Positions 55,456 to 63,948 of a stretch of 64,000 nucleotides of DNA are shown here, piece after piece. Under the pieces are notes generated by a model, which was given only the letters and a program-made list of their open reading frames with translations, made no database searches and was not told the DNA's origin. Each line of letters starts with the position of its first letter. The stretch's first letter is position 1. This DNA is from Bradyrhizobium sp. NDS-1 (GTDB lineage Bacteria > Pseudomonadota > Alphaproteobacteria > Rhizobiales > Xanthobacteraceae). The translations under genes and the position numbers were made by a program. The DNA lies in the NCBI RefSeq assembly GCF_032918005.1, contig NZ_CP136628.1, positions 3,705,501-3,769,500 of the forward strand, read 5' to 3'.

Positions 55456-55854
55456 TGCGTCTCTCCCGTGAACCGATTGTTCGGGCCGGTGCTCGTGGAT
55501 GGGCATTAGTCCACGCAAGCCTGCTCTGACGCAAGTGCAGAGCAGAGTAATTTCGTCATGAAAATTACAAATATGACCGACTCAGGGGATCGGCTGGGGG
55601 TGTTGCGCGCGGGGCACAGGCTTAGTGAAACCACAAAGCTTAGTAGATAAAGTATTTTGAGTAGCTGAATGGCGCAGATATGTTGCTCATGGCGGTGGGG
55701 GGTACTCGATCGTCCCGTTGCAGGTGGTTCGCTCACGTCACTCCCGAAGGCGGGTGTGTCCGGAAGCGCAAAGTGACCGAGCGGATTCGAAGAGACGGGG
55801 ATCTGGGGGGCCTTTCGGTCCAGTCTCCGTAAAATAGCAACTTGGAGGTTTTAA
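55456..55854. other. Regulatory gap between MarR regulator and porin
   Basis: About 400 bp, AT-rich at 55545-55680, without a credible gene. It includes the inverted repeat gtcat...atgac (55555-55576), which could be a MarR operator, and the porin leader. TTGGAGG stands seven bases before the porin ATG. Confidence 0.45.
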
Positions 55855-57342
55855 ATGAAGATGGTGAAGAGCCTTTTGCTCGGCACTGCGGCGGGACTGA
55901 TCGCCGTCGGTGGAGCTCAGGCGGCTGATCTCCCCGTGAAGGCCAAGGCGGTCGAGTACGTGAAGATCTGCTCGCTGTACGGTGCCGGATTCTACTACAT
56001 GCCGGGCACTGACACCTGCATCAAGCTGGGCGGCTATCTGCGTGCCGACGCGGTTGTCGGCGCGAGCCCCTACAGCTTCCAGCAAAGCGGCTCGAGCGGC
56101 AATCAGGGCTCGAACAACCGTCTGACCAATTACTGGTACAGCCGCGCCCGTTTCGACTTCACCGTCGATACCCGCACGGCGACCGAATACGGTGTGGTGC
56201 GCACCTACGCCGATGTGGTCGCCACCTATGACAGCCCATCCGTCACCGGCAGCGGCGGCGGCACGACGGCCCCGACCGGCGCGGCCTCGCTCGGCCTCTT
56301 CCACGCCTTCATCCAGTTCGCCGGCTTCACCTTCGGCCGCACGGTTTCGATCTTCGACGCTCCGTGGCAGAGCTATCCGGCAGGCGGCCCCGACACCATT
56401 CCCGGCGGCAGCAACCACACCAACGGCGTCAATCAGGTTGCCTACACGGCTGATTTCGGCCAGGGCATCACCGCTTCGTTCGCGTTGCAGGATGAATCGA
56501 CGGCAACCAACGGCCAGTCGAACCTCTGGAACGTGTCGACCGGTACGGCCGCTCAGTTCGTGACGGGCGTCTACGGCACCAGCGCCTGGGGCGGCACGCG
56601 TACGCCCGACATCATCGGTCAGGTTCGCGTCGACCAGGCCTGGGGTCTGGCCCAGATCTCGGTCGCGGCGCATGACATCCATGCGGCCTACTACGGCGCG
56701 ACGGAAACCAGTGGTCACCCGTCCGACAAGTGGGGCTGGGCCGTGCAGGGTGCCTTGTCGATCAAGAACATCCCGACCGGCGCGGGCGACGTCATCAACC
56801 TGCAGGCCGTCTACACCGACGGTGCAACCCGCTACAATTTCCAGAGCCTGTTTCCGCAGAGCTTCTTCATGTTCAGCGGTAGCGGCACCGGCGCGTATCA
56901 AAGCACCGGCTTCGCCGGTGTTGCCGACGGCGTCTTCGGGATCGGGACCGGCATCGATACGGTCAAGACCTGGGGCGTTCGCGGTGGCTTCACCCACAAC
57001 TGGAGCCCGAACTGGACGAGCGGCGTCTATGGCGGCTATGCCCAGCTGAAGTACGGCGATGCGGGCAAGGCCCTGATCTGCACCAACTTCGCAGCGATTG
57101 CCGTGCCCGGTGCGACCTGTAATCCGGACTTCAACTTCGCGGTCGTCGGCGTCAATACCGTGTGGACTCCGGTCAAGGGCCTCGCATTCACTGCGGACGT
57201 GAGCTGGTCGCGTCTGGACCAGAAGTACTCCGGCGCCATCGCGAGCCCGGGCGTTGCCACCGCGGCAAAGCCGGCGGCAGTGTACGAGCTGAAGGATCAG
57301 AACTCGGTCAGCATGCTGCTCCGCGCTCAGCGTAACTTCTAA
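55855..57342 (+). CDS. Porin, Porin_2/Omp2 family
   Basis: Outer-membrane trimeric porin of 495 residues. A Sec signal peptide ends GGAQAADLPVKA. The start of the barrel is VEYVKICSLYGAGFYYMPGT with CIKLGGYLRAD; these two cysteines near the N-terminus are typical of Rhizobiales porins. Alternating beta-barrel sequence runs to the terminal phenylalanine (LLRAQRNF). TTGGAGG precedes the ATG. It is probably an abundant general diffusion pore. Confidence 0.95.
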   Translation: MKMVKSLLLGTAAGLIAVGGAQAADLPVKAKAVEYVKICSLYGAGFYYMPGTDTCIKLGGYLRADAVVGASPYSFQQSGSSGNQGSNNRLTNYWYSRARFDFTVDTRTATEYGVVRTYADVVATYDSPSVTGSGGGTTAPTGAASLGLFHAFIQFAGFTFGRTVSIFDAPWQSYPAGGPDTIPGGSNHTNGVNQVAYTADFGQGITASFALQDESTATNGQSNLWNVSTGTAAQFVTGVYGTSAWGGTRTPDIIGQVRVDQAWGLAQISVAAHDIHAAYYGATETSGHPSDKWGWAVQGALSIKNIPTGAGDVINLQAVYTDGATRYNFQSLFPQSFFMFSGSGTGAYQSTGFAGVADGVFGIGTGIDTVKTWGVRGGFTHNWSPNWTSGVYGGYAQLKYGDAGKALICTNFAAIAVPGATCNPDFNFAVVGVNTVWTPVKGLAFTADVSWSRLDQKYSGAIASPGVATAAKPAAVYELKDQNSVSMLLRAQRNF

Positions 57343-57367
57343 GATCAATCTCGCTGATTGGTCAGAG

Positions 57368-57396
57368 AGCCCCGGCGGGAAACCGCCGGGGTTCTT
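57368..57396 (+). terminator. Intrinsic terminator after porin
   Basis: gccccggcgg / ccgccggggt with a gaaa loop, followed by tcttgtgt. About 27 bases after the porin stop. Confidence 0.8.
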
Positions 57397-57504
57397 GTGT
57401 GCTCTCGTCATTCTCGGGTTTCTTCCGGGGCCGAGCGAAGCACCGGCGCTCAAGCCGTCCGATGGCGTGCCACAAAAAAGCTGGAAGCTTCGGTGCGTTC
57501 ACTT

Positions 57505-57627
57505 CTGATAATTATTTACTTACGTGAGTTACTAAGCTATATAGCGCTTGGCTGACAATGAGAGTTGTCACTCCTGGCTTCATGCTAGGCCTCCGAAACC
57601 TCCGGCAATGCCCTGCCGGAGGTTTTT
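57505..57627 (+). ncRNA. Possible small RNA with own terminator
   Basis: An AT-rich stretch with a TTTACT-17-TATATA arrangement (57515-57543), then the hairpin tgacaatgagagttgtca (57553-57570), then a full intrinsic terminator. No gene upstream needs this second terminator. Proposal only. Confidence 0.35.
57597..57627 (+). terminator. Orphan intrinsic terminator
   Basis: aacctccggca / tgccggaggtt with an atgccc loop, followed by tttcgttt. It is some 250 bases past the porin stop and behind the porin's own terminator. On the other strand it could serve nothing visible, since gcrA ends at 57649 and reads toward it. Confidence 0.8.
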
Positions 57628-57648
57628 CGTTTGTGATGAGCTTGCAGA

Positions 57649-58122
57649 CTAGGCGCGTGCGACACGCAAGCGCGCGTTCGGCCGGTAGGCGAGGCGGCTG
57701 TGGCCGGCGCAATAGGGCTGGCCGTCGGGCGCGGAGTTGCCGCAGAAGCAGAAATCCTCGGCGCCCGGCGTCGAAATCGGCCAGCGGCAGCGGTTCTCGG
57801 CAAGCTCCAGCAGCGAGCAGCGGTTGGCGTCGTCGATGGGACCTGTCGCCACGGGGGCGTCGGTGTCGCCGTAGATCGTGGCGAGCATTTCATATTGCAG
57901 CCGTGGCACGGCCCTCGATGCCCGCGCCAGGCCCCGCTCCTGAACCTTGCGGTCGTCGTTCGTCCTGCCACGGGTCAGGTTGAGGCGAGACAGCTTGCCG
58001 ATCACGGCGTTGCGGCTGACGCCGATGTCGGCTGCGATCTCGCGGCAGGAGAGGCCGGCCTCGAAGTGCCGCTTCAGAAGCTCGATGCGTTCGTCGGTCC
58101 AGGTCGGGGAGAGAACAGGCAT
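57649..58122 (-). CDS. gcrA: GcrA family cell cycle regulator
   Basis: Sigma70-associated activator that, with CcrM methylation at GANTC, controls cell-cycle genes in alphaproteobacteria. The 157-residue protein has the N-terminal WTDERIELLKRHFEAGLSCR and IAADIGVSRNAVIGKLSRL. The C-terminal part has CRWPIS and the cysteine-rich FCFCGNSAPDGQPYCAGHSR. The ATG at 58122 gives MPVLSPTWTDERI. Other GcrA-like copies may exist outside the window. Confidence 0.93.
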   Translation of the reverse strand: MPVLSPTWTDERIELLKRHFEAGLSCREIAADIGVSRNAVIGKLSRLNLTRGRTNDDRKVQERGLARASRAVPRLQYEMLATIYGDTDAPVATGPIDDANRCSLLELAENRCRWPISTPGAEDFCFCGNSAPDGQPYCAGHSRLAYRPNARLRVARA

Positions 58123-58196
58123 GTGGTGCGGTCCCAGGTTGCAGATGCGGCCATCCGCCTCTCGAGATCCGTCCGCTTCACGCATCGAGTGCGCGC

Positions 58197-58394
58197 TCAC
58201 GTCCTGCCATTGTCGCGGATCGACAAAAGCCCGTCCTTGATGGCGAGACGGATGCCTTCCTCGATCAGGGTACGCGCGACGCCGGGAACGCTGGTGCCGT
58301 GGGTGCCCTGTCTCACCAGCTTTTCCAGATAGGTGATGGTCGAGAGCGCCAAGGTTACGGGAATACGGTCAGTCTCGGCTTTTTCGGTGGCCAT
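58197..58394 (-). CDS. Small ribbon-helix-helix-like protein
   Basis: A 65-residue protein, MATEKAETDRIPVTLALSTI and TYLEKLVRQGTHGTSVPGVA then RTLIEEGIRLAIKDGLL. The strand-helix-helix pattern fits a ribbon-helix-helix DNA-binding fold, though I cannot name the family. It lies upstream of gcrA on the same strand. A regulator or antitoxin-like role is possible; no toxin partner is seen. Confidence 0.65.
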   Translation of the reverse strand: MATEKAETDRIPVTLALSTITYLEKLVRQGTHGTSVPGVARTLIEEGIRLAIKDGLLSIRDNGRT

Positions 58395-58594
58395 GGCCCG
58401 AACGCTAGCCTCTTACTCAGGTACATAAAAGTAACGATTAAGACTCTATTTAGGTTTGATGGCGGAAGTCAAATGCAGTCTGCGCTTGACGCTCAGCGCT
58501 TTGGAATCGCAAAGGAAATTAGTCACGACCGAGCTCGCCGCGCGGAAGACCGGGCGGCGGCGGGCGTCAGCGGATCGGGAAGGGGCGGCCGGGC

Positions 58595-59536
58595 TCAGCC
58601 GTGCACGATCGCCTTTTCGATCATGCAATGGATGCCCTTGGCGCCGTTGACGGTCTGCGTCACCCGCAAATCTGCCGCCAGGCTGCACAGCGTGTAGGCG
58701 TCCTCGCGCGACAGGTTTCGCTTCTCGCCGAGCAGTGCGATCATGTCACGCAGGGCGCGCACCACGCATTGGTCGAGGTCGGGGTCCATCGCCATCGTCA
58801 TGTAGTGGGTCGCCGTCTCGGCGCGGGGATAGTCGAACCTGAGATCCTTGCGCAGCGTCAGGCGGAAGCGGCCCTGCAGCGCAGTCTCGATCGCGGTGAC
58901 GCAGACTTCGCCGTCGCCCTGCACGCCATGGCCGTCGCCGCAGGAAAACATCGCGCCCGGCACGAACACCGGCAAATAGAGCGTTGCGCCGGCGCCCAGC
59001 TCCTTGTTGTCGAGATTGCCGCCCATGGCGCGCGGGATCAGCGAGGAGATGCGGCCCCAGCTCGGTGGCGGTGAAACGCCCATCACGCCGAAGAACGGTT
59101 TGAGCGGCAGGTCGAGGCCCCACGGCATCCGGCCGACCATCCTGGTACGGTCGAGCGGGATGTTGAGGATGCGCGTCTCATGGAAATCGTCGGGCAGGGT
59201 GCCGGACAGCGGCTTGATCATGTTCCAGCCCCAATCCTGCCTGAGCTGAACGTCGAGGATCTCGACCGCGAGCACGTCGCCCGGCTCGGCGCCTTCGACG
59301 GCGATCGGGCCGGTGAGGATGTGGCCGGGCAACATGCGCTCGTTGTTGGCATGAACCTCGTGCATCTCAGGCGGAATATGAAACTTGCCGCCGTCGGGCA
59401 GCATGTCGGGTCCGCCGCTGATGGTGTCGACCGTCACTTCATCGCCGCTCGCGAGGGTGAGGACGGGCTTGAGCGCGGCTTCGAAGAAGCCCCAATGGCA
59501 GGTTTTCGGGCTGGAATGCAGGTGGTGATGGGTCAT
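58595..59536 (-). CDS. Acetamidase/formamidase family protein
   Basis: A 313-residue protein of the FmdA/AmdA family, which hydrolyses short amides to acid and ammonia. The pattern is seen in GPIAVEGAEPGDVLAVEILD, then FFGVMGVSPPPSWGRISSLI, then PVFVPGAMFSCGDGHGVQGD and GEVCVTAIETALQG. The ATG at 59536 gives MTHHHLHSSPKTCHWG; an ATG at 59596 adds 20 residues. No amide transporter or fmd regulator is next to it. The substrate is not settled. Confidence 0.9.
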   Translation of the reverse strand: MTHHHLHSSPKTCHWGFFEAALKPVLTLASGDEVTVDTISGGPDMLPDGGKFHIPPEMHEVHANNERMLPGHILTGPIAVEGAEPGDVLAVEILDVQLRQDWGWNMIKPLSGTLPDDFHETRILNIPLDRTRMVGRMPWGLDLPLKPFFGVMGVSPPPSWGRISSLIPRAMGGNLDNKELGAGATLYLPVFVPGAMFSCGDGHGVQGDGEVCVTAIETALQGRFRLTLRKDLRFDYPRAETATHYMTMAMDPDLDQCVVRALRDMIALLGEKRNLSREDAYTLCSLAADLRVTQTVNGAKGIHCMIEKAIVHG

Positions 59537-59664
59537 TTGCCGCGTCCGATCACTTTCATCAGGCCGGACTTGACCCGGCGATTGATCCTCTTTCAAGAAG
59601 ATTTCCGAGGATCGCCGGGCGGGTCAAGCCCTGCGCAGAGGCAAGATCATCCAGCGAGGCTCCC

Positions 59665-60468
59665 CTGTTTTTCGTTCTGTCCAAGACAATCGGCGCCGCG
59701 CTGCTGCCGATCAACCTGCTGGTCGAGCTCGGCATCCTGTCGCTGGTGCTGATGGCGACGCGCTTTGCCGCGCTCGGCCGCAAGCTCGCCGTGACCACGC
59801 TGGTGCTGCTGGCGCTGGCGGCGTTCTCGCCGCTCGGCAATCTCCTGATCTATCCGCTTGAATCGCGCTTCCCGGTTTGGGATTCCTCGCGCGGCGCGCC
59901 CGACGGCATCATCGTGCTCGGCGGCTCGGTCGACACCGATCTGTCGGCGGCGCATCGCACGCCTGTCGTCGCGCATGCAGCCGATCGTCTGTTTGCGCCG
60001 GCCGATCTCGCGCGCCGCTATCCGAATGCGCGCATCGTTTTCACCGGCGGGTCGGCGAATATCATCTCCACCGACGCGAAAGAGGCCGACTATTCGGCGC
60101 CCATCCTCGAGAATCTCGGCATTCCGAAACAGCGCATGATCCTCGAGCGCAATTCGCGCAACACCTGGGAGAATGCGATCTTCACGAAAGAGCTGGTGAT
60201 GCCGAAACCGGGCGAGCGCTGGCTCCTGGTGACGTCGGCCTTCCACATGCCGCGCTCGATGGGGATCTTCCGCAAGGCCGGATTTGACGTCGAGGCCTAT
60301 CCCGTGGACTGGCGGATGGGCGGACGTGACGACCTTTTTTCCTTCACCAACATGGGTGCGGACGGGCTGGGCCGAACCGAAGTTGCCGTGCGCGAATGGA
60401 TCGGCCTCGTGGCTTACCGTCTGATGGGCAGGACCGGCGAGTTGCTTCCGGGGCCCACCAAGGACTAG
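59665..60468 (+). CDS. YdcF/SanA-like membrane protein (DUF218), probable CTG start
   Basis: A membrane protein with two N-terminal hydrophobic segments and a soluble DUF218 domain of the YdcF/SanA/ElyC type, linked to cell-envelope polysaccharide handling. The domain begins PDGIIVLGGSVDTDL and has RYPNARIVFTGGSANIIS, ERNSRNTWENAIFTKEL and LLVTSAFHMPRSMGIFRKAG. The first in-frame standard start (GTG 59746) would cut the first membrane segment; the frame upstream reads FFVLSKTIGAALLPINLLVE. GAGG precedes CTG at 59665, giving 267 residues. Confidence 0.8.
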   Translation: MFFVLSKTIGAALLPINLLVELGILSLVLMATRFAALGRKLAVTTLVLLALAAFSPLGNLLIYPLESRFPVWDSSRGAPDGIIVLGGSVDTDLSAAHRTPVVAHAADRLFAPADLARRYPNARIVFTGGSANIISTDAKEADYSAPILENLGIPKQRMILERNSRNTWENAIFTKELVMPKPGERWLLVTSAFHMPRSMGIFRKAGFDVEAYPVDWRMGGRDDLFSFTNMGADGLGRTEVAVREWIGLVAYRLMGRTGELLPGPTKD

Positions 60469-60524
60469 AACGAGGACCGCAAAACAAGACCACGCAAGGC
60501 GCGATCGCCCGTCCGGAGGAAGCC

Positions 60525-61307
60525 ATGCAACAGCAGAGTGCAGACAGCATCGATCTGGCCGGCCTCGTCGCCGATCTCAACAGCCTGCTGCGGCTGAAGA
60601 CGACTGTGATCGGCATGAAGCTGTTCGCGCAAGCGGCCGAGATGGAAGCGATCCCGAAGATCCGGCGGCCGAATGCGATCCACACCACCGACCAGATCGT
60701 TTCGATGGCCGCACGGCTGGGCTGGACCGTCGGCATCACCGCCGACGATCTCGTCGGCGCGCAATGCCGAGCGGTGATCGGCCTTGCGCCGCAGGACGAG
60801 ACATGGCTCGCCGGCGAAAATTACGTCGGGGTCTGGCATGGCACGGCGGACGACGCGCGCAAGCGCCAGGAGGCGCTGGACGTGGTTCCGTTCGGACAAT
60901 ATCAGGCGCTCGCCGTCAGCCCGCTTGCGAGCGGGCGGCTCGATCCGCCCGACATCTGTCTCGTCTATGCGACGCCCGGGCAGATGATTATCCTGATCAA
61001 CGGGCTGCAATATACCGGCTACAAGAAGTTCGAATGGGGCGTGGTCGGCGAGACCGCCTGCGCGGATTCGTGGGGCCGGGCGCTGAAGACCGGGGAGCCC
61101 AGCCTGTCCTTGCCATGCTATGCCGAACGGCGCTATGGCGGCGTGCCGGACGAGGAGATGCTGATGGCCTTGAAGCCGTCGCATCTCGCCAAGGCGGTTC
61201 TGGGCATGAAGGCGCTGGCCAAGAACGGCCTGCGCTATCCGATCCCGCCCTACGGCATTCAAAGCGACGTCCGTGCCGGCATGGGCGTGAGTTACGCGAA
61301 AAAGTAA
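60525..61307 (+). CDS. DUF169 family protein
   Basis: A 260-residue soluble protein of the DUF169 family. It contains LVADLNSLLRLKTTVIGMKL, ICLVYATPGQMIILINGLQY and GVVGETACADSWGRALKTGE with SLPCYAERRYGGVPDEEMLM. The cysteines and the ACADS segment are family hallmarks. The ATG at 60525 follows GGAGGAAGCC. It lies nine bases before the next gene on the same strand, so the two probably form an operon. Function unknown. Confidence 0.87.
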   Translation: MQQQSADSIDLAGLVADLNSLLRLKTTVIGMKLFAQAAEMEAIPKIRRPNAIHTTDQIVSMAARLGWTVGITADDLVGAQCRAVIGLAPQDETWLAGENYVGVWHGTADDARKRQEALDVVPFGQYQALAVSPLASGRLDPPDICLVYATPGQMIILINGLQYTGYKKFEWGVVGETACADSWGRALKTGEPSLSLPCYAERRYGGVPDEEMLMALKPSHLAKAVLGMKALAKNGLRYPIPPYGIQSDVRAGMGVSYAKK

Positions 61308-61316
61308 GGGACGAGC

Positions 61317-62495
61317 ATGAGCTCTGCGAAATTCGACATCGTCATCTACGGTGCGACCGGTTTCACCGGCCAGCTCGTCGCCGAGTATCTGACCAGGCAA
61401 TACAAGACCGACAATTCGCTGAATTGGGCGATGGCCGGCCGTAGCCTCGGCAAGCTGAAATCAGTACGCGATGCGATCGGCGCGCCCGGGAATACGCCGC
61501 TGATCGTGGCCGATGCGTCCGACGCCGCGTCGCTGAAGGCGATGGCCGAGCAGACGATGTCGGTGATCACGACGGTCGGTCCGTATCAGTTCTACGGCGA
61601 GGAGTTGCTGGCTGCCTGCGTCGCCACCGGCACGGATTATTTCGATCTCTGCGGTGAGCCGATCTGGATGCGGCAGATGATCGACAAGTACGAGGCGGCA
61701 GCGAAAGAGAGCGGCGCGCGCATCGTGTTTTCGTGCGGTTATGATTCCGTGCCGTTCGAGCTTGGGACCTTCTTCGTGCAGAAAGAAGCCAAGCGGGTGT
61801 TCGGCGCGCCGGCGCCGCGCGTGAAGGGCCGCGTGCGCGACATGCGCGGCACGCTGTCAGGCGGCACCGCGGCGAGCGCGAAAGCGACCTTCGATGCGGT
61901 CGCCAAGGACCTCAGCCTCGTCGCCATTCTCAACGATCATTTTGCGCTGACGCCCGGCTTCACCGGGCCGAAGCAGCCGAAGGGCAACAGGGCGATCTTC
62001 GAGGAGGATCTGCAATCCTGGGCCGCGCCGTTCATGATGGCGCTGATCAACACGCGCAACGTCCATCGTTCCAACATGCTGATGGGCTTTCCCTACGGCC
62101 AGGACTTCGTCTACGACGAGATGGTCCTCACCGGTCCCGGTGAGAAAGGCGAGGCCAACGCCAAGCGCGTGATGGCCGCCAACGCCGAGAAGACCGGCCC
62201 GAACGCGCCGAAGCCGGGCGAGGGGCCGTCGAAGGAAGAGCAGGAGAACGGCCGCTTCGACCTGCTCTATGTCGCGATCGCGCCAGACGGCCGCATGGTC
62301 CGCGTCGGCGTCACCGGCGACCGCGATCCCGGCTACGGCTCGACCTCGAAGATGATCTCCGAATGCGCGATCTGCATGCTGCGCGATACCACGGACGTTC
62401 CGGCAGGCTTCTGGACGCCGGGCGCAGCGATGCAGCACAAGCTGATCAAGCGGCTGGTCGATCACGCCGGGCTGACGTTTGGGGTGGAAAGCTAG
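61317..62495 (+). CDS. Saccharopine dehydrogenase-like NAD(P)-binding protein
   Basis: A 392-residue protein with an N-terminal Rossmann fold FDIVIYGATGFTGQLVAEYL, as in saccharopine dehydrogenase-like oxidoreductases and mycobacterial trans-acting enoyl reductases. Later landmarks are TVGPYQFYGEELLAACVATG, DYFDLCGEPIWMRQMID and FSCGYDSVPFELGTFF. It probably shares a transcript with the DUF169 gene. The reaction is unknown. Confidence 0.88.
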   Translation: MSSAKFDIVIYGATGFTGQLVAEYLTRQYKTDNSLNWAMAGRSLGKLKSVRDAIGAPGNTPLIVADASDAASLKAMAEQTMSVITTVGPYQFYGEELLAACVATGTDYFDLCGEPIWMRQMIDKYEAAAKESGARIVFSCGYDSVPFELGTFFVQKEAKRVFGAPAPRVKGRVRDMRGTLSGGTAASAKATFDAVAKDLSLVAILNDHFALTPGFTGPKQPKGNRAIFEEDLQSWAAPFMMALINTRNVHRSNMLMGFPYGQDFVYDEMVLTGPGEKGEANAKRVMAANAEKTGPNAPKPGEGPSKEEQENGRFDLLYVAIAPDGRMVRVGVTGDRDPGYGSTSKMISECAICMLRDTTDVPAGFWTPGAAMQHKLIKRLVDHAGLTFGVES

Positions 62496-62514
62496 TTTCG
62501 GATCGTGCCCGACT

Positions 62515-62934
62515 CTACTTCCCCTTCTTCCGCTGCTGCTGTCCGAGGCCCATCTGCTTCGCCAGTTGCGAGCGCGCCACCGCATAGTTCGGCGCGACCA
62601 TGGGATAGTCGGCCGGCAGGCCCCATTTCTCGCGGTATTGCTCCGGCGTCATGCTGTACTGCGTGCGCAGATGGCGCTTCAGCGATTTGAAGCGCTTGCC
62701 GTCTTCCAGGCAGACCAGATAATCGGGCGCAATCGACTTTTTCAGCGAGACCGCCGGCTTGGCCGGCTCGAGCGGCGCAGTCTCGGTGCGGCCCGACGAC
62801 ACCCGCACCAGGGCGCCGTGCACCTGGCTGATCAGGTTCGGAATCTCCGCAGCCGGCGTCGGATTGTTGCTGAGATAGGCTGACACGATGCTCGCCGTCA
62901 GCTCGATGAAATTCTTCGCCCCGGCATCAGACAT
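62515..62934 (-). CDS. MucR/Ros family regulator with altered zinc site
   Basis: A 139-residue regulator of the MucR/Ros family, which in rhizobia and Brucella controls exopolysaccharide, motility and virulence genes. The N-terminal oligomerisation part is ELTASIVSAYLSNNPTPAAE. The DNA-binding part is PDYLVCLEDGKRFKSLKRHL then RTQYSMTPEQYREKWGLPAD. Against Ros (C-x2-C ... H-x4-H), the second Cys is Asp, and the last histidines are Gln and Tyr. The motif may fold without zinc or bind it weakly. It is convergent with the preceding gene. Confidence 0.9.
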   Translation of the reverse strand: MSDAGAKNFIELTASIVSAYLSNNPTPAAEIPNLISQVHGALVRVSSGRTETAPLEPAKPAVSLKKSIAPDYLVCLEDGKRFKSLKRHLRTQYSMTPEQYREKWGLPADYPMVAPNYAVARSQLAKQMGLGQQQRKKGK

Positions 62935-63081
62935 CGGCCCGCCCTCTCTCCACCTTGCTCCTCACGGGATAGACGACGCCGAACTATTCGGTGTCAACAA
63001 TACGTTCGGCCGAATACGACAATTGACGAGGATGAACCGATGACCGGCGAGGGTGGTGTTTTAGTCGAGCCGCAGCCCGCC

Positions 63082-63948
63082 TCAGCCCCGCTGGTCGAGA
63101 TGGGCGCGCAGCTCGTCGATCGAGGCAAAGCGCATCATGCCCTCCGGCATCTGCGCTTCGATCGAGCCGTCGGAATAGAGCGAATAGGCCATGCCGTCGA
63201 CGATTCCGGATTTGAGCACGGTCACTGGCGGCTGCTCGACGGCTGGCGGCGTCGGCTCGGGTGCAGGCGGCGGGGCGGCCTCCGCCAAGGTGGACGGCGA
63301 GCGCGGCGGCTGGCGACGCAAGGCGGCCGGCGGCTCCGGCGGACGCATGCGCTCGGGCTTCGGCCAGGCATCGTCGAAACTGGCAGGCGGACTGTCCAGG
63401 GCCTCACCTGGCTCCAGAGGAAGCTGCGGCGGCGCCCCCTCGGTGGCCTTCGCCTCCGCGCGCTCGCGCTCCTTGCGTGAGGTCGAGGCGAACAGGAGGT
63501 TGCGCCGGCGCGGCGCTTCCGGAGGTGCGGGCGGCGTCGGAGCTTCCGGCTCCGGCGGCACCTCGACACGCGGACGCTCGCGCGCGGCAGCTTCGTTCTG
63601 CCATGGCGGCGGGCCTGCGGCGGGTGGCGGCGGTGGCGGCTCCGTCCTCGCGGCCGAGCCGGACGTCGGCTCGGGCGCTGCTGCGCCTGATACGGCAAGG
63701 CCTGGCAGCACGGGCCTGACCCGAACCTCCGACGGCGCGACTGCACCCGCCAGCCGCCGAGCGATGCCCTTCAGTTCTCCGACCACGACATAGAGGCCGA
63801 CCAGTAACATTCCGGAGCAGACTGCGATCGTGCCCGAGATTATCAGGGGGCTGCCGAGGCTGAACTCCCTGACCGAGAAGCCAAACAGGATCGAAAGGAG
63901 GCCCGCCACGACGGCGAAAATCCCCGCGATCAACAATGCCAAGGTCAT
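63082..63948 (-). CDS. Membrane protein with proline-rich linker
   Basis: A 288-residue protein. Two hydrophobic segments (about residues 1-22 and 35-58: ALLIAGIFAVVAGLLSILFG and LIISGTIAVCSGMLLVGLYV) are followed by about 180 residues of proline/alanine/glutamate-rich, disordered-looking linker. It ends with a short folded piece SGIVDGMAYSLYSDGSIEAQ and RFASIDELRAHLDQRG. The linker may span the periplasm or cytoplasm. I took the ATG at 63948; an ATG at 63975 adds nine residues. Function unknown. Confidence 0.75.
   Translation of the reverse strand: MTLALLIAGIFAVVAGLLSILFGFSVREFSLGSPLIISGTIAVCSGMLLVGLYVVVGELKGIARRLAGAVAPSEVRVRPVLPGLAVSGAAAPEPTSGSAARTEPPPPPPAAGPPPWQNEAAARERPRVEVPPEPEAPTPPAPPEAPRRRNLLFASTSRKERERAEAKATEGAPPQLPLEPGEALDSPPASFDDAWPKPERMRPPEPPAALRRQPPRSPSTLAEAAPPPAPEPTPPAVEQPPVTVLKSGIVDGMAYSLYSDGSIEAQMPEGMMRFASIDELRAHLDQRG

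Noticed and set aside
58197..58394. Toxin-antitoxin pair
   Set aside because: The small RHH-like protein has no adjacent toxin-like gene; gcrA is its downstream neighbour.
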